From an uncultured Blautia sp. (GTDB lineage Bacteria; Bacillota; Clostridia; Lachnospirales; Lachnospiraceae), in assembly GCA_900543715.1 (NCBI GenBank), contig UQSX01000005.1, forward strand, positions 28,090 through 92,089: a stretch of 64,000 nt of DNA. The letters run 5' to 3'. Shown here piece by piece: positions 50,431 through 62,974 of the stretch. Each line of letters starts with the position of its first letter. The first letter of the stretch is position 1. A program made the translations under genes and the position numbers. The notes under the pieces were generated by a model. That model made no database searches, had not been told where the DNA came from, and was given only the letters and a program-made list of their open reading frames with translations.

Positions 50431-50880
50431 ATTTTCCTCTAATCCCCCATTTATATATAGAAAACGTCCCCTGTACTTTTCAATATCAAATTAAAAGATT
50501 TCCGCTCTGTTATTCATTATATTAGCATACCATTCCCCTGCCCTCAATATCTTCCAGCCATGAAGTTACGGCAAACGCATGAATATGTTTTCCAAAAATT
50601 TTCTGTTTAATGGTTAGACGCCGATGATTAAACGGTAACTAGCCTGCGGTATTAAGCCCTGCCGTATTTCAAAAAGGGAATAGAAAACCCCAGTGCTGCA
50701 ACACTGGGGTTTTCGTTTGTTTCCCATACTGGGTATTATCTTTTTGCCTACTGGCATTATAGCATATGTAGCTTCTCTTTTCAATATACGAAATTATTGA
50801 TTTAGGGCTGTGAATGAGTGCAAACTTCAAACTAGCTATGAAGAACTCTTTCCAATAAAGTCCCTGCAGCATATTTTTGG
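50431..50880. other. Gene-free stretch with an orphan terminator
   Basis: No supported gene. It holds a candidate minus-strand promoter (TTGAAA 50478-50483, TATATA 50454-50459) for the SEC-C transcript. It also holds a minus-strand frame of about 36 codons near 50520-50630 reading ...KHIHAFAVTSWLEDIE..., with no start or ribosome site, possibly a gene remnant. Finally there is a strong hairpin at 50684-50713 (AAAACCCCAGTG / CACTGGGGTTTT), a bidirectional-type terminator without an obvious gene to serve. Confidence 0.5.
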
Positions 50881-50938
50881 GGATAAAAAGAGCCGCCGCA
50901 TTAACTAAGAATATTCTCGACTTTAATGCAACAGCTCT
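50881..50938 (-). terminator. Terminator of the V-ATPase operon
   Basis: On the minus strand AGAGCTGTTGCATTAA pairs (with several G-U pairs) with TTAATGCGGCGGCTCT over an 18-nt loop, then TTTTTATCC. The stem is a diverged copy of the palindromic terminator at 26836-26867. Confidence 0.7.
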
Positions 50939-50991
50939 TTCATTTTTGTCCCAGTCCTACTGTCTCGTATCCGGACAAAATTTTATCAATT

Positions 50992-51654
50992 TTAGTATTC
51001 TCTATCTTTATAATGATGAGCCTCTTCCAGCATCATATCCTTTACCTTCATCAGACGGATCTGGGTACTTCTCTCATTTTCGTCCAGTTTCATGGTAATA
51101 TATTTGATATTCTCCTGGGTCTCCGGAATGATCACATGTTCCAGAGCATTTACCCTTCTTCTGGTCTTCTCGATCTCCGCCGCCATAAGCTGGCAGGATT
51201 TCTCTACCTCAGCCAGGCGGAGCATATCCGGAAGGATATCTGCCAGAGATTTTACTGCATCATCCAGATCTCCGGAAGTAAAAGCAAATCCATAGGAATA
51301 AATGTCATTGGCGTCTGCAGTTCTGGTGCTGGTCTTAAACACCGGAATATCCACGCTCATAACATTTTTCTTACTGGCTTCCAGATATACCTCCTGTTTG
51401 GGAGACATAAGAGCCGTGTTCAGGATCTGCTCTGACATTCCAGCTTTGGCAATGACAAAGTTCTTGTTTGCAGACAGGATCCCTGCCTCCACTTTCTGTC
51501 TGAGAGCCATATTCTCTCTTACCAGATCCAGGAACTGACGCATCAGCTCATCCCGTTTATCCTTTAAAAGTTTGTGTCCCTTGGTAGCCGTTACCAGCTT
51601 TTTCTTCAGCCTGGTAAGCTCCATCCTGGTAGGATTCACCTGGGTAGCTGCCAA
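50992..51654 (-). CDS. ntpD: V-type ATPase subunit D
   Basis: Central-stalk rotor subunit, two long antiparallel helices. It begins AATQVNPTRMELTRLKKKLVTATKGHKLLKDKRDELMRQFL and ends with the second helix TRRRVNALEHVIIPETQENIKYIT. I place the start at TTG 51654, 7 nt after AAAGGAGG; the apparent GTG three codons upstream is part of the ribosome site. About 220 residues. Last gene of the operon, 14 bp behind subunit B. Confidence 0.94.
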   Translation of the reverse strand: MAATQVNPTRMELTRLKKKLVTATKGHKLLKDKRDELMRQFLDLVRENMALRQKVEAGILSANKNFVIAKAGMSEQILNTALMSPKQEVYLEASKKNVMSVDIPVFKTSTRTADANDIYSYGFAFTSGDLDDAVKSLADILPDMLRLAEVEKSCQLMAAEIEKTRRRVNALEHVIIPETQENIKYITMKLDENERSTQIRLMKVKDMMLEEAHHYKDREY

Positions 51655-51668
51655 AGCCGTCACCTCCT

Positions 51669-53039
51669 TTATTTCCCATAGTACTGATCAAGGAATTTGT
51701 CGTCAATACGTTTCAGCTCGCTTCTTGGAAGAATGGATAACAGCTTCCAGCCAATGTTCAGGGTCTCCTCAATATCTCTGTCCGTATTATATCCCTGGGA
51801 TACATACTCCTGTTCAAAGGCGTCTGCAAATTTGGCATAGATCAGGTCAATATCGGAAAGAGCTGCTTCTCCTAAGATTACCATCAGCTCCTTGGCTTCT
51901 TTTCCTCTTGCATAGGCTGCAAACAGCTGGTTCATGGTGTTGGAGTGATCTGCTCTGGTCTTTCCTTCACCGATACCTTTATCTTTCAGACGGGACAGAG
52001 AAGGAAGTACATCGATAGGCGGTGTAACGCCTTTTCTGTAAAGCTCACGGCTTAAGATGATCTGTCCCTCTGTGATATAGCCTGTCAGGTCAGGAATCGG
52101 ATGGGTCTTGTCATCTTCAGGCATGGTCAGGATAGGGATCATGGTAATACTTCCCTTTTTACCCTTCTGCCTTCCGGCTCTTTCATACATGGTCGCCAGG
52201 TCTGTGTACATATATCCCGGATATCCACGGCGTCCCGGTACTTCTTTGCGGGCTGCAGAAACCTCACGGAGAGCGTCTGCATAGTTGGTGATATCTGTCA
52301 GGATGACCAGTACATGCATATCCTTTTCAAAAGCCAGATACTCTGCAGCAGTCAGGGCCATTTTCGGAGTGGCGATACGCTCAACTGCCGGGTCGTTAGC
52401 CAGATTGATAAAAAGCACAGTTCTGTCAATAGCTCCGGTTTCCTTGAAACTTTCTGTAAAGAAGTTAGCTTCCTCGAAAGTAATACCAAGAGCTGCAAAT
52501 ACTACGGCGAAGTTTTCTCCTGAACCTCTTACCTTGGCCTGTCTGGCAATCTGGGCTGCAAGCTGGGCATGAGGCAGACCGGAAGCTGAGAAGATCGGCA
52601 GCTTCTGGCCCCTTACCAGAGTATTCAGACCGTCAATGGCAGAAACCCCTGTCTGGATAAACTCTTCCGGATAGCTTCTGGCTGCCGGGTTCATAGGAAG
52701 GCCGTTTACGTCTCTTCTCTCATCAGGAAGGATTTCCGGACCATCGTCAATGGGACGGCCCAGGCCGTCGAATACACGGCCCAGCATGTCTTCAGATACG
52801 CCCAGCTCCATGCTCCTTCCCAGGAACCGTACCTTGCTGTTGGAAAGGTTGATACCTGTAGAGCTTTCAAAAAGCTGTACCAGGGCATTGCTTCCGTCAA
52901 TCTCCAGCACCTTGCATCGTCTGGTCTCTCCGCTTGCCAGCTCGATCTCTCCCAGTTCATCGTAGTGTACGTTCTCAACTCCCCGTACCAGCATCAGAGG
53001 GCCGGCAACTTCCTGTATGGTTCTATATTCTTTTGGCAT
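51669..53039 (-). CDS. ntpB: V-type ATPase subunit B
   Basis: Non-catalytic nucleotide-binding-fold subunit of the A3B3 head, 456 residues. Family motifs: [40 protein letters not shown] (the altered P-loop without GKT) and [21 protein letters not shown]. It starts at the base after the stop of subunit A, so translation is tightly coupled. Confidence 0.96.
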   Translation of the reverse strand: MPKEYRTIQEVAGPLMLVRGVENVHYDELGEIELASGETRRCKVLEIDGSNALVQLFESSTGINLSNSKVRFLGRSMELGVSEDMLGRVFDGLGRPIDDGPEILPDERRDVNGLPMNPAARSYPEEFIQTGVSAIDGLNTLVRGQKLPIFSASGLPHAQLAAQIARQAKVRGSGENFAVVFAALGITFEEANFFTESFKETGAIDRTVLFINLANDPAVERIATPKMALTAAEYLAFEKDMHVLVILTDITNYADALREVSAARKEVPGRRGYPGYMYTDLATMYERAGRQKGKKGSITMIPILTMPEDDKTHPIPDLTGYITEGQIILSRELYRKGVTPPIDVLPSLSRLKDKGIGEGKTRADHSNTMNQLFAAYARGKEAKELMVILGEAALSDIDLIYAKFADAFEQEYVSQGYNTDRDIEETLNIGWKLLSILPRSELKRIDDKFLDQYYGK

Positions 53040-54806
53040 TTAGAAGCCCTCCTTTCCTAATACATTGGATATTCCCTTGGCAAGCTGGTCCATGATATTC
53101 TTGTATTCCTCATCCAGCTTATCCTCTAAAGTATATTTAAAACGTCCGATTTTTTCTCTTACTTCCAGTTTCACCAGATCCTGAATGGAAGCGCCCTGGT
53201 TAAGGGCTTCCACACCATGGTCATAGTATGCCAGCACCAGCTTCATCAGCAGATACTGCTTTTTCAGAGAACTGTAGGTATCTACCTCATGGAACGAGTT
53301 CTGGTGAAGGAAGTCCTCACGGATGGATCTGGCTGCTTCCATCTTCAGCCGGTCACCTGCGGAAAGGGCGTCCATACCTACCATTTTTACGATTTCCTCC
53401 AGCTCTGCCTCTTCCTGAAGAAGGCTCATCATTTTCTGGCGGTCCGTCATCCAGTCAGAAGCTACATTTTCGTTAAACCATTTCTCCATATTGTCCAGAT
53501 ACAGAGAGTAGCTGGTCAGCCAGTTGATAGCCGGGAAATGTCTTTTATAGGCCAGAGAAGAATCCAGTCCCCAGAATACCTTTACAATACGAAGAGTAGC
53601 CTGAGATACGGGCTCGGAAATATCTCCTCCCGGAGGAGACACAGCGCCGATTACAGACAGGGCCCCTTCTCTCTTTTCTTTGCCCAGAGAGATCACATGA
53701 CCTGCTCTCTCATAGAACTGTGCCAGACGGGAACCCAGGTATGCGGGGTAGCCTTCCTCACCAGGCATCTCTTCCAGACGGCCGGACATCTCACGGAGGG
53801 CCTCTGCCCAACGAGATGTGGAGTCAGCCATAAGGGCCACGGAATAACCCATATCACGGAAGTACTCTGCAATGGTAATACCTGTATAAATAGAAGCCTC
53901 ACGGGCTGCCACAGGCATATCCGAAGTATTGGCGATGAGTACCGTCCTCTGCATCAGGGACTGTCCGGTCTTGGGATCTTTCAGTTCCGGGAACTCGTTA
54001 AGAACGTCGGTCATCTCGTTTCCGCGTTCTCCGCAGCCGATATAAACCACAATATCCGCTTCTGCCCATTTTGCCAGCTGGTGCTGGATAACGGTCTTGC
54101 CGCTTCCGAAAGGTCCCGGAACGGCGGCAACTCCTCCCTTTGCAATCGGGAAGAAAGTATCAATTACACGCTGTCCTGTGATCAGTGGTTTCTCAGGAGG
54201 CAGCTTTTTAAGGTAAGGGCGGCCCTGACGCACCGGCCACTTCTGCATCAAAGTCAGTTCTCTGTCCCCCTGGTCCGTAGCGATCACTGCCACTACCTCT
54301 TCCACGGTAAACTCTCCTGCTTTGATCTCCTTTACTGTTCCCTTAACTCCATAGGGCACCATGATCTTGTGATTCACGATCTGGGTTTCCTGAACGGTTC
54401 CGATCACGTCCCCGTTTTCTACCTCATCTCCCACCTGTACTGTAGGAACAAAATTCCATTTTAAGTCTCTCTTTAAGGAAGGAACCTCGACTCCTCTTTT
54501 TAAGTTGGTTCCTGAAATCTTCATAATATCATCCAGCGGACGCTGGATTCCGTCATAGATGCTGGTGATCAGACCCGGCCCCAATTCCACGGACAGAGGC
54601 GCTTCTGTAGACTCTACCGGTTCTCCCGGTCCCAGACCTGAAGTCTCCTCGTATACCTGGATAGAGGCTTCATCCCCATGCATCTCGATGATCTCGCCGA
54701 TCAGACGCTGGCTGCTTACACGGACAACGTCAAACATATTTGCATCCCGCATACCCTCTGCAATAACCAGCGGCCCAGCCACTTTCTTAATCGTACCTTT
54801 GCTCAT
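53040..54806 (-). CDS. ntpA: V-type ATPase catalytic subunit A
   Basis: Catalytic subunit, 588 residues. Walker [18 protein letters not shown] near residue 235, the arginine-containing region [11 protein letters not shown], and the catalytic segment [34 protein letters not shown]. The V/A-type-specific non-homologous insertion is present near residues 110-190. No intein is present. It lies 20 bp behind subunit F. Confidence 0.97.
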   Translation of the reverse strand: MSKGTIKKVAGPLVIAEGMRDANMFDVVRVSSQRLIGEIIEMHGDEASIQVYEETSGLGPGEPVESTEAPLSVELGPGLITSIYDGIQRPLDDIMKISGTNLKRGVEVPSLKRDLKWNFVPTVQVGDEVENGDVIGTVQETQIVNHKIMVPYGVKGTVKEIKAGEFTVEEVVAVIATDQGDRELTLMQKWPVRQGRPYLKKLPPEKPLITGQRVIDTFFPIAKGGVAAVPGPFGSGKTVIQHQLAKWAEADIVVYIGCGERGNEMTDVLNEFPELKDPKTGQSLMQRTVLIANTSDMPVAAREASIYTGITIAEYFRDMGYSVALMADSTSRWAEALREMSGRLEEMPGEEGYPAYLGSRLAQFYERAGHVISLGKEKREGALSVIGAVSPPGGDISEPVSQATLRIVKVFWGLDSSLAYKRHFPAINWLTSYSLYLDNMEKWFNENVASDWMTDRQKMMSLLQEEAELEEIVKMVGMDALSAGDRLKMEAARSIREDFLHQNSFHEVDTYSSLKKQYLLMKLVLAYYDHGVEALNQGASIQDLVKLEVREKIGRFKYTLEDKLDEEYKNIMDQLAKGISNVLGKEGF

Positions 54807-54826
54807 TGGAACGAATCACCTGCTTT

Positions 54827-55147
54827 CTAATTATTACTGAATAAAATATCAGAGCCTACTGCCCGCTCTACAGAGTCTTTTACTCCCTGCACTCCCATTC
54901 CCGTGTTCCCGGAAACTCCGGGGATCTGGATAATGGCCGGCAGTACCTGTTCCTGATATTTTTCAATGATCTGCTTACACTCTGCTGCCAGGGCTTCCGT
55001 GATATAGATGATCCCATATCCCTTCCCTGCCAGAGCTTCTAATTTTTCCTCCGCTTCTTTACGGTTGGCTGCGGGATAAATGTCAAGGCCCAGTGCGGCG
55101 AAACCGTAAATGCTGTCGTAATCCCCGATCACTGCAATCTTATACAT
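54827..55147 (-). CDS. ntpF: V-type ATPase subunit F
   Basis: 106-residue central-stalk subunit with the Rossmann-like start MYKIAVIGDYDSIYGFAALGLDIYPA and the flexible C-terminal helix (VKDSVERAVG) that contacts the A3B3 head. It overlaps the end of subunit C by 8 nt. Confidence 0.92.
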   Translation of the reverse strand: MYKIAVIGDYDSIYGFAALGLDIYPAANRKEAEEKLEALAGKGYGIIYITEALAAECKQIIEKYQEQVLPAIIQIPGVSGNTGMGVQGVKDSVERAVGSDILFSNN

Positions 55148-56117
55148 ACATCTCCCTTACCCTTTCCCGGATAGAATCATCAGAAAAACCATTCTGCTTT
55201 CCTGACAAGATGATTCGTACCGTTTTGATCTCATTTAACCTGGCCAGCACATAAGCCACCAGAGGCCCTACAGAAAATACCTCATATTTCTGGGGCTGCA
55301 TATCCTGCATCAAGCGGTTGTCGCACCACCGCTCAAAAGCAGACGGCGACTCTGCGATAGCCTGGCCTCCCTGGGCATAGGCTGTACCTGCCAGATATTC
55401 TGTCACAGCATCCATACCTCCTGCGGCTGCCCTGGCAAGCTGATCTATATTCAAGGATTCACATTCTGCCATTGCACGCTTCATAAATTCCACGGTCTTC
55501 CCTGTTTTTTGAGAACGGACAGCGATACGGATATCTGCCACGGCGACTATGGACTCTGCATAATCCTTAATGATCTTATCCTTGGCCTTCTGTCCCGCCT
55601 GATAAATAGCGTCCAGCGCTGCCCGGTCTACGATCACGTCGCAGAGCTGTCCGTCTCTGGTATGGAGAAGAGCCTCATAGGCTTCCCTGGCAGCATCCGC
55701 CATATTTGCCGGAAGCCGTGAAAATTCCTTATTCTGGATGATCTCCAGCATCTCCTGGGGAGGAATACTGGTATCCTCATAGTAAATATTCACAGGCCGG
55801 CTTCCCTGGGGAGTGCATGCTTCCTTGATGGCAGCTTTCAGATTGTGAAAAAGATTTGGATAGGACAGCACGTCAAATACGGACATGTCCACGCCCATCT
55901 CCCGGATGGTTTCCCAGGTCTTCTCTTCCTCTCTTGTGAGGATTGCTTCCCCGTCTCCCGAGGTTTCCTGATCTCCCCAGCCTTTCTCCTCCAGAACCTG
56001 AATACACTCCTCTTCTGTACTACAGCCGATAAGCTGATCGATCACTGCCTGATTAAACAGCTTAGTCTCTAAAGCCCGGATCCTCGCAACCGCATAGGTA
56101 TATTTGGCATTACTCAA
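55140..56117 (-). CDS. ntpC: V-type ATPase subunit C (V0 d-like)
   Basis: About 325 residues, helical socket joining the central stalk to the membrane rotor. Typical opening SNAKYTYAVARIRALETKLF and closing VAYVLARLNEIKTVRIILSGKQNG. I prefer TTG 56117, 7 nt after AAGGAGG; the alternative eight codons upstream has no ribosome site. It lies 27 bp behind subunit E. Confidence 0.93.
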   Translation of the reverse strand: MSNAKYTYAVARIRALETKLFNQAVIDQLIGCSTEEECIQVLEEKGWGDQETSGDGEAILTREEEKTWETIREMGVDMSVFDVLSYPNLFHNLKAAIKEACTPQGSRPVNIYYEDTSIPPQEMLEIIQNKEFSRLPANMADAAREAYEALLHTRDGQLCDVIVDRAALDAIYQAGQKAKDKIIKDYAESIVAVADIRIAVRSQKTGKTVEFMKRAMAECESLNIDQLARAAAGGMDAVTEYLAGTAYAQGGQAIAESPSAFERWCDNRLMQDMQPQKYEVFSVGPLVAYVLARLNEIKTVRIILSGKQNGFSDDSIRERVREMYV

Positions 56118-56144
56118 ATCGATTCCTCCTTCTGCGGTCACCGC

Positions 56145-56738
56145 TTATGAAAATAATATCTCGTGAACTTTATCTGAAAGCTCATCTTTTCTGGAATTAA
56201 ACATTGCCTGGAAACTGCAGTTTTCTTCAATTCCTCCGTATATCAGGACAAAACCGCCGCTGATATCTCTGGTTTCCTCTGAAAGGACTAAAGCCCCTCC
56301 ATTCTCTTTTGCGATCGCCTGAATTTCCTCTTCAAAGCCCTTTGGCATACGCTCCAGATCTCTTTTTGAAAAACAGATTTCTCCAGCCTGGCCAGCCGCA
56401 TATTTTCCAAGCATTTTCCGGATACTCTGGAAATATGTTTCCTCATCAGCCTCTGCCAGTGTATTATAGGCCGTCTCCAGCACCTGGGCGATAATTTCCT
56501 GTTTCGTCTCCAGAAGTACTTTTCTCTTCTGAAGTGCGCAGGAAGATACAGACCGTTCTTCGGTGTTCTTCACCTCTGCCCGGGATTTCTCCAGGATACG
56601 GCTGCTTTCTGCCTGGCCCTTATTTCTGGCCTCTTCCCTGATTCTTTCAGCTTCTTCCTTCGCCTGTTTCAGGATCTCATCTGCATTCTTTTGGGCTTCA
56701 TCAAGAATCTGGCTCTTCATTTTTTCCAATCCAGTCAT
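56145..56738 (-). CDS. ntpE: V-type ATPase subunit E
   Basis: Peripheral-stalk subunit of 197 residues: a long N-terminal helix rich in K, E and A (LEKMKSQILDEAQKNADEILKQAKEEAERIREEARNK, seen in part here) and a globular C-terminal domain ending SDKVHEILFS. It pairs with the small H/G-type subunit encoded first in the operon. Confidence 0.9.
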   Translation of the reverse strand: MTGLEKMKSQILDEAQKNADEILKQAKEEAERIREEARNKGQAESSRILEKSRAEVKNTEERSVSSCALQKRKVLLETKQEIIAQVLETAYNTLAEADEETYFQSIRKMLGKYAAGQAGEICFSKRDLERMPKGFEEEIQAIAKENGGALVLSEETRDISGGFVLIYGGIEENCSFQAMFNSRKDELSDKVHEILFS

Positions 56739-56796
56739 TCTCTCAATCTCCCTTTCCTGAACTTTTCTTTTTCTGACTATTACTTAACAGAAACTC

Positions 56797-59306
<2,510 letters not shown>

Positions 59307-59340
59307 ACATTCATCCCTCCTTTATCTATGGTCTTTTTTC

Positions 59341-59649
59341 TCACAGCAGCTTTTGGATCACTCCTTCTACTGCCTTTCCTTCCAGTTCCTCAGCCTTTTT
59401 TTTAAGCTGGGCAGCTTCCTCCCCCGCTTCCTTCTTTGCCGCTTCCATCTTTTTTTCTGCGGCCTTTTCGGCTTCCTGCAAGGCTTCTTCAGCCTGTCGG
59501 CTGGCTTGGGCAATCATTTCTTTTTCTATCTGTGCAGCTTCTTTTTGCGCATCTTCCGTCATTTGTGCAGCTTCTTTTTTGGCTTTCTCTATGAGTTCTT
59601 CCGCCTTCTGCTCAGTGTCCTTGATTGCCTGGATCGTATCTTTTACCAA
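59341..59649 (-). CDS. ntpH: V-type ATPase subunit H/G (peripheral-stalk helix)
   Basis: About 102 residues, an uninterrupted Glu/Lys/Ala-rich helix (VKDTIQAIKDTEQKAEELIEKAKKEA, seen in part), the form of archaeal/bacterial V-ATPase subunit H or G, partner of subunit E. I choose the TTG at 59649, 5 nt after AAGGTGGTG; the longer frame from 59724 would overlap the -10 promoter element. First gene of the operon. Confidence 0.85.
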   Translation of the reverse strand: MVKDTIQAIKDTEQKAEELIEKAKKEAAQMTEDAQKEAAQIEKEMIAQASRQAEEALQEAEKAAEKKMEAAKKEAGEEAAQLKKKAEELEGKAVEGVIQKLL

Positions 59650-59674
59650 ATTATCACCACCTTCATATAAATTG

Positions 59675-59703
59675 ATATTACTATGGATTATGCATTTTGT
59701 CAA
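59675..59703 (-). promoter_or_regulatory. Promoter of the V-ATPase operon
   Basis: Minus-strand TTGACA (59698-59703) and TAATAT (59675-59680), spacer exactly 17 bp, giving a very short leader before the first start codon. Confidence 0.8.
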
Positions 59704-59770
59704 TTTATTAACATATTTTTTCAATACTTTTCACTACTATTATTCCTATATAACTGTTTTTTACCCATTA

Positions 59771-59804
59771 AAAAGAGAGATTGAACAATTTTGTCCAATC
59801 TCTC
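59771..59804 (-). terminator. Terminator of the sugar-binding lipoprotein gene
   Basis: Inverted repeat AGAGATTG / CAATCTCT with a loop of about 12 nt, followed on the minus strand by CTTTTTAA. It separates the lipoprotein transcript from the V-ATPase promoter. Confidence 0.7.
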
Positions 59805-59829
59805 CTCTATATTCTATATATTTTGACCA

Positions 59830-61065
59830 TTATCCGTAAAGATATCCGCTATATTCCTCATTGTTCAGGTTACTGCTGTCGACCCACTGGTAACTGGTAT
59901 TGATAAATGTATCAACAGCCAGATTCTGGTCTGCCCGGACTCCTGCTATTACTGCCGAATATCCCATACCATAAGGATTCTGTGCGATAAATCCCAGCTC
60001 ACTGCCATTTTCCACCGCACTGCGCTGCTTCTCTCCAGAATCAAATCCAACTACAGTGACCTCTTTTCCAGCAGCGTTTACCGCTTCCAGCACAGCGGTA
60101 GAAGCGTCCTCATTTGTACAAAAATAGCCTTTCACTTCCGGATAAAGGGTGAAAACTGCATCCGCCATTTTTTCCATGGTAAAATCATCATTTTCATGGG
60201 AAACATTTACGATCTCTATATTCGGATGGTTCTGGGTGATCTCATCCGTAAACCCTTTCTCTCTGTCCTGACTGGTCTGTGCGCTTTCTGTATGCGTCAT
60301 CACAGCCACCTGACCCTCATCACCAATAGCCTCTGCCAGCCTTCTGGCAGCCTCTGTCCCTGCCGCATAGTTGTCTGTACCGCACAGCGCCGAAATCGGA
60401 CCATTTTCCACTCCAGAATCCATCATTACCACTGGAATATCATTTTCCGCAGCCATCTCAAGCTGGGCCTCACAAGATTGTCTGTCGATTGCCGCAATGC
60501 AGAGGATCGTAGGATTCTCGGAAAGAACCGTATCAATAAGGTCGATCTGCTTCTCCACATCTGTATCATCAGCAGGTGCGTCAAAAGACACCGTGATCTG
60601 CTCCTCTCCAGTATAACCCATTTTTTCGTTAAGGGCCTTTACTGCATCTTCTATTCCGTCCCGCACTGTAGTCCAAAAATCATCTCTGTTGCTCTTAAGC
60701 ACCACTGCGATCCTGCTCCCGGCTTCCGGATTCAGTTCCTCAAGAGAAGTATAGTCCACGGTTCCTGCCTGATCTTTCAGCACTGACATAGCCAGATCCT
60801 CTGACATATCTCTGTTGCTGTCCCCTTCTTCCTGGTTTTCCTGTTCTTTTGTATCTGTGCTGTTTTCTTCCTGTTTATTTTCCTCCTGAGCTTCCTGATC
60901 AGAAGACTCACTCTGCTCTTCTTCCGATTCCCCCTGGGCATCCTGTGTATCTTCTGCTGCAGTATCTTCCTGTGTGGTCTCAGGTTCCTGTTCCCTTTCT
61001 GCGCAGCCGCTGATCATTCCTGTGGTCAGCATGATACACAGAAAGGCTGCTATAGCCTTTTTCAT
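59830..61065 (-). CDS. Orphan sugar-binding lipoprotein (RbsB-like, Peripla_BP_4)
   Basis: 411 residues. A lipoprotein signal peptide with lipobox MISGC (Cys near residue 21) and an extreme acidic/glutamine linker of about 65 residues (E, Q, D, S, T only in long runs). Then a cluster-B ribose/autoinducer-type binding fold: AGSRIAVVLKSNRDDFWTTVRDGIEDA, DIPVVMMDSGVE, GTDNYAAGTEAARRLAE and KGYFCTNEDASTAVLEAVNAAG. No permease, ATPase or kinase lies beside it, so it may be a sensor partner or use components encoded elsewhere. Confidence 0.88.
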   Translation of the reverse strand: MKKAIAAFLCIMLTTGMISGCAEREQEPETTQEDTAAEDTQDAQGESEEEQSESSDQEAQEENKQEENSTDTKEQENQEEGDSNRDMSEDLAMSVLKDQAGTVDYTSLEELNPEAGSRIAVVLKSNRDDFWTTVRDGIEDAVKALNEKMGYTGEEQITVSFDAPADDTDVEKQIDLIDTVLSENPTILCIAAIDRQSCEAQLEMAAENDIPVVMMDSGVENGPISALCGTDNYAAGTEAARRLAEAIGDEGQVAVMTHTESAQTSQDREKGFTDEITQNHPNIEIVNVSHENDDFTMEKMADAVFTLYPEVKGYFCTNEDASTAVLEAVNAAGKEVTVVGFDSGEKQRSAVENGSELGFIAQNPYGMGYSAVIAGVRADQNLAVDTFINTSYQWVDSSNLNNEEYSGYLYG

Positions 61066-61116
61066 GCTTTTATCCTGCCTTTACATGTTTATCATCCGCT
61101 TCAAAACTACGCTTTC

Positions 61117-61144
61117 ATTATACACGAAACTGTTTATTAGTCCA
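61117..61144 (-). promoter_or_regulatory. Promoter of the orphan binding protein
   Basis: Minus-strand TGGACT (61139-61144), 16-bp spacer, TATAAT (61117-61122), about 50 bp upstream of the start codon. Confidence 0.55.
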
Positions 61145-61203
61145 GATGATTTCACATTGTTTATAAATTTTTTTTAAAATCTTAGAAAAGTCTTTGTAAT
61201 TAA

Positions 61204-62241
61204 TTACTCACGGAGAAGGTCCCATTCCTTAAATATCCCATACAGCAGCAGCGCCGATAATGGCCCCAGCACAAATCCAAAGCCTCCGTACAGGATCACA
61301 CCCAAATACACGGAGAAGAGGATCAGCAGCGGTGAAAGCCCCACATGACTGCCTATGAGTCTCGGTTCAAGAAACTGTCTGATTGCTGCTGTAAAAATAT
61401 AAAGGAGAAAAAGTCCAATGCCTGCAGCTGTTTTTTCCTGAAAAAGCAGAATTATTCCTGCCGGTATAAGAAAGGTTCCCGTTCCCAGAACCGGCAGTGC
61501 ATCTAAAAGTCCTGTCGCCAGGCCAAGGCCCAGAAAATATGGGATCTTCAGTATCCAGAATCCGGCAACACATACTGCGCATATCAGACATGTAATCTTA
61601 AATTGTGCTTTCAGATATCCCTTTGCTCCTTCCAGCAGATTCTTTCCCAGACTGATCCCTTTCTGGAAAAAACTTTTCTGCTCCAGGATTTTTCTGATCT
61701 TCTCCCTTTCCTGTAAAAACAGAATTGCAGAAACGATCCCTATGATAAAGGCGCCCAGGATCGTAACGCAGACCTTTACAGAACCTACCGCCCGATCCAT
61801 ACTAAGCCCCTCCTCCAAGATATACTCCTGAAAATTTCCCACTTGTCTGAAAATATACTCCCTGCTTTCCGATGCAGGTATCCCCGTAAATTTTTCAACC
61901 CCCTGGCAGCATTGCCCTACCAGCTCTGTGGCCTCTGCTTTTATTTGAGGATAGTATTTCACACAGTCTCCTATTTTTTCTGTGATATACTCGGCTCCTG
62001 CCAGAAGAGCGGCTACTCCCGCAACAGTAAATGCTAAAATAAAAAAGGCGCCAAAGCCGCTTTCTTTGATATGAAGCCTTTTGCTCCACTTCTTTTTCGA
62101 CAGATACCGGGCCAGAGGATGAACTGCCTCAGCCAGAATCCAGCCCATTAAAAAAGGGAGCATCACAGGAAAGACATATTTCATGCCTAAGATCACTCCT
62201 GCTATAACTCCCATCTGCAAAATAATTCTTTTTATCTTCAT
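61204..62241 (-). CDS. AI-2E family membrane protein (YtvI/PerM-like)
   Basis: 345 residues with about eight membrane helices and a central soluble segment (KIGDCVKYYPQIKAEATELVGQCC...). The C-terminal signature LLDALPVLGTGTFLIPAGIILLF followed by RQFLEPRLIGSHVGLSPLLILFSVYLGVILYG is that of the AI-2E/PerM family; clostridial relatives are annotated as the sporulation membrane protein YtvI. The substrate is unknown; Na+/H+ antiport is reported for some members. Confidence 0.88.
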   Translation of the reverse strand: MKIKRIILQMGVIAGVILGMKYVFPVMLPFLMGWILAEAVHPLARYLSKKKWSKRLHIKESGFGAFFILAFTVAGVAALLAGAEYITEKIGDCVKYYPQIKAEATELVGQCCQGVEKFTGIPASESREYIFRQVGNFQEYILEEGLSMDRAVGSVKVCVTILGAFIIGIVSAILFLQEREKIRKILEQKSFFQKGISLGKNLLEGAKGYLKAQFKITCLICAVCVAGFWILKIPYFLGLGLATGLLDALPVLGTGTFLIPAGIILLFQEKTAAGIGLFLLYIFTAAIRQFLEPRLIGSHVGLSPLLILFSVYLGVILYGGFGFVLGPLSALLLYGIFKEWDLLRE

Positions 62242-62293
62242 CTGACCCTCACCCCATTTCCTGTTTTTCTTAGTATAGGGAAAGGTCAGATAC

Positions 62294-62974
62294 TTATACT
62301 ATAGGAAAATTTCCATCAGGCTTTACCTGAAATTCCATCATTTTCCCTGTTGAGGGATGGCAAAAAGACAGCCTGGCCGCACAAAGACAGATTACCCGCC
62401 ATTCACCTTTTCCATCCTCTTTTTCGTTATATTTCGTATCTCCCAGGATCGGAAAACCTGCATGTGCCAGCTGCACCCGTATCTGATGATGTCTCCCGGT
62501 CTTTAAGTTGATCTCCAGCAGACTACAGTTCTCTCCTTCTTTCAAAACTTTATATTCTAATACAGCTTTCTTGCTGTTTTTTGTCTTCTTCTCAACCACT
62601 CTGGAATAATTACTTCCTTTGACCTGTTCTATCTGGTCTTCTAATATCCCCTCTTTTATCTCCGGTATTCCCTGGACACAGGCCAGATAAGTTTTTTTCA
62701 TCTGTCCTGTTTTCATCTGCTCACTAAGAGAAGCCCCGCTTTTCTGATTTTTCCCAAATACCAGAACTCCCTGAACCGGCTGATCTAACCTGTGGATAAC
62801 TGCCAGATAAGTATCCTCTCCCCTAAAGGCCAGATGGTTCTTCAGTCCGCTTTCCAGATCCATGAGCCCTGTCCTTCTGGTCTGTACCGGTACGCCCCCA
62901 GGTTTCTTGCATACAATTATATCCTTATCTTCATACAAAATAATTTCTTCAATGTTTAATCTTGAACTTCCCAT
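62294..62974 (-). CDS. RluA-family RNA pseudouridine synthase
   Basis: 226 residues from ATG 62974 (AAGGGGA upstream); the frame extends 18 codons further without a site. The catalytic motif is AVIHRLDQPVQGVLVFGKN, with the aspartate near residue 82. Other matches are the opening ILYEDKDIIVCKKPGGVPVQT and the ending LLEINLKTGRHHQIRVQLAHAGFPILGDTKY. There is no N-terminal S4 domain. It probably modifies one or a few uridines in rRNA or tRNA; the site cannot be assigned. Confidence 0.92.
   Translation of the reverse strand: MGSSRLNIEEIILYEDKDIIVCKKPGGVPVQTRRTGLMDLESGLKNHLAFRGEDTYLAVIHRLDQPVQGVLVFGKNQKSGASLSEQMKTGQMKKTYLACVQGIPEIKEGILEDQIEQVKGSNYSRVVEKKTKNSKKAVLEYKVLKEGENCSLLEINLKTGRHHQIRVQLAHAGFPILGDTKYNEKEDGKGEWRVICLCAARLSFCHPSTGKMMEFQVKPDGNFPIV

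Noticed and set aside
50669..50872. 67-codon minus-strand frame
   Set aside because: Runs across a strong terminator hairpin, has no ribosome site and no recognisable protein features.
53217..54464. 415-codon plus-strand frame
   Set aside because: Lies entirely antisense to V-ATPase subunit A, whose motifs are beyond doubt; the translated product is rich in His, Cys and Arg and resembles no protein.
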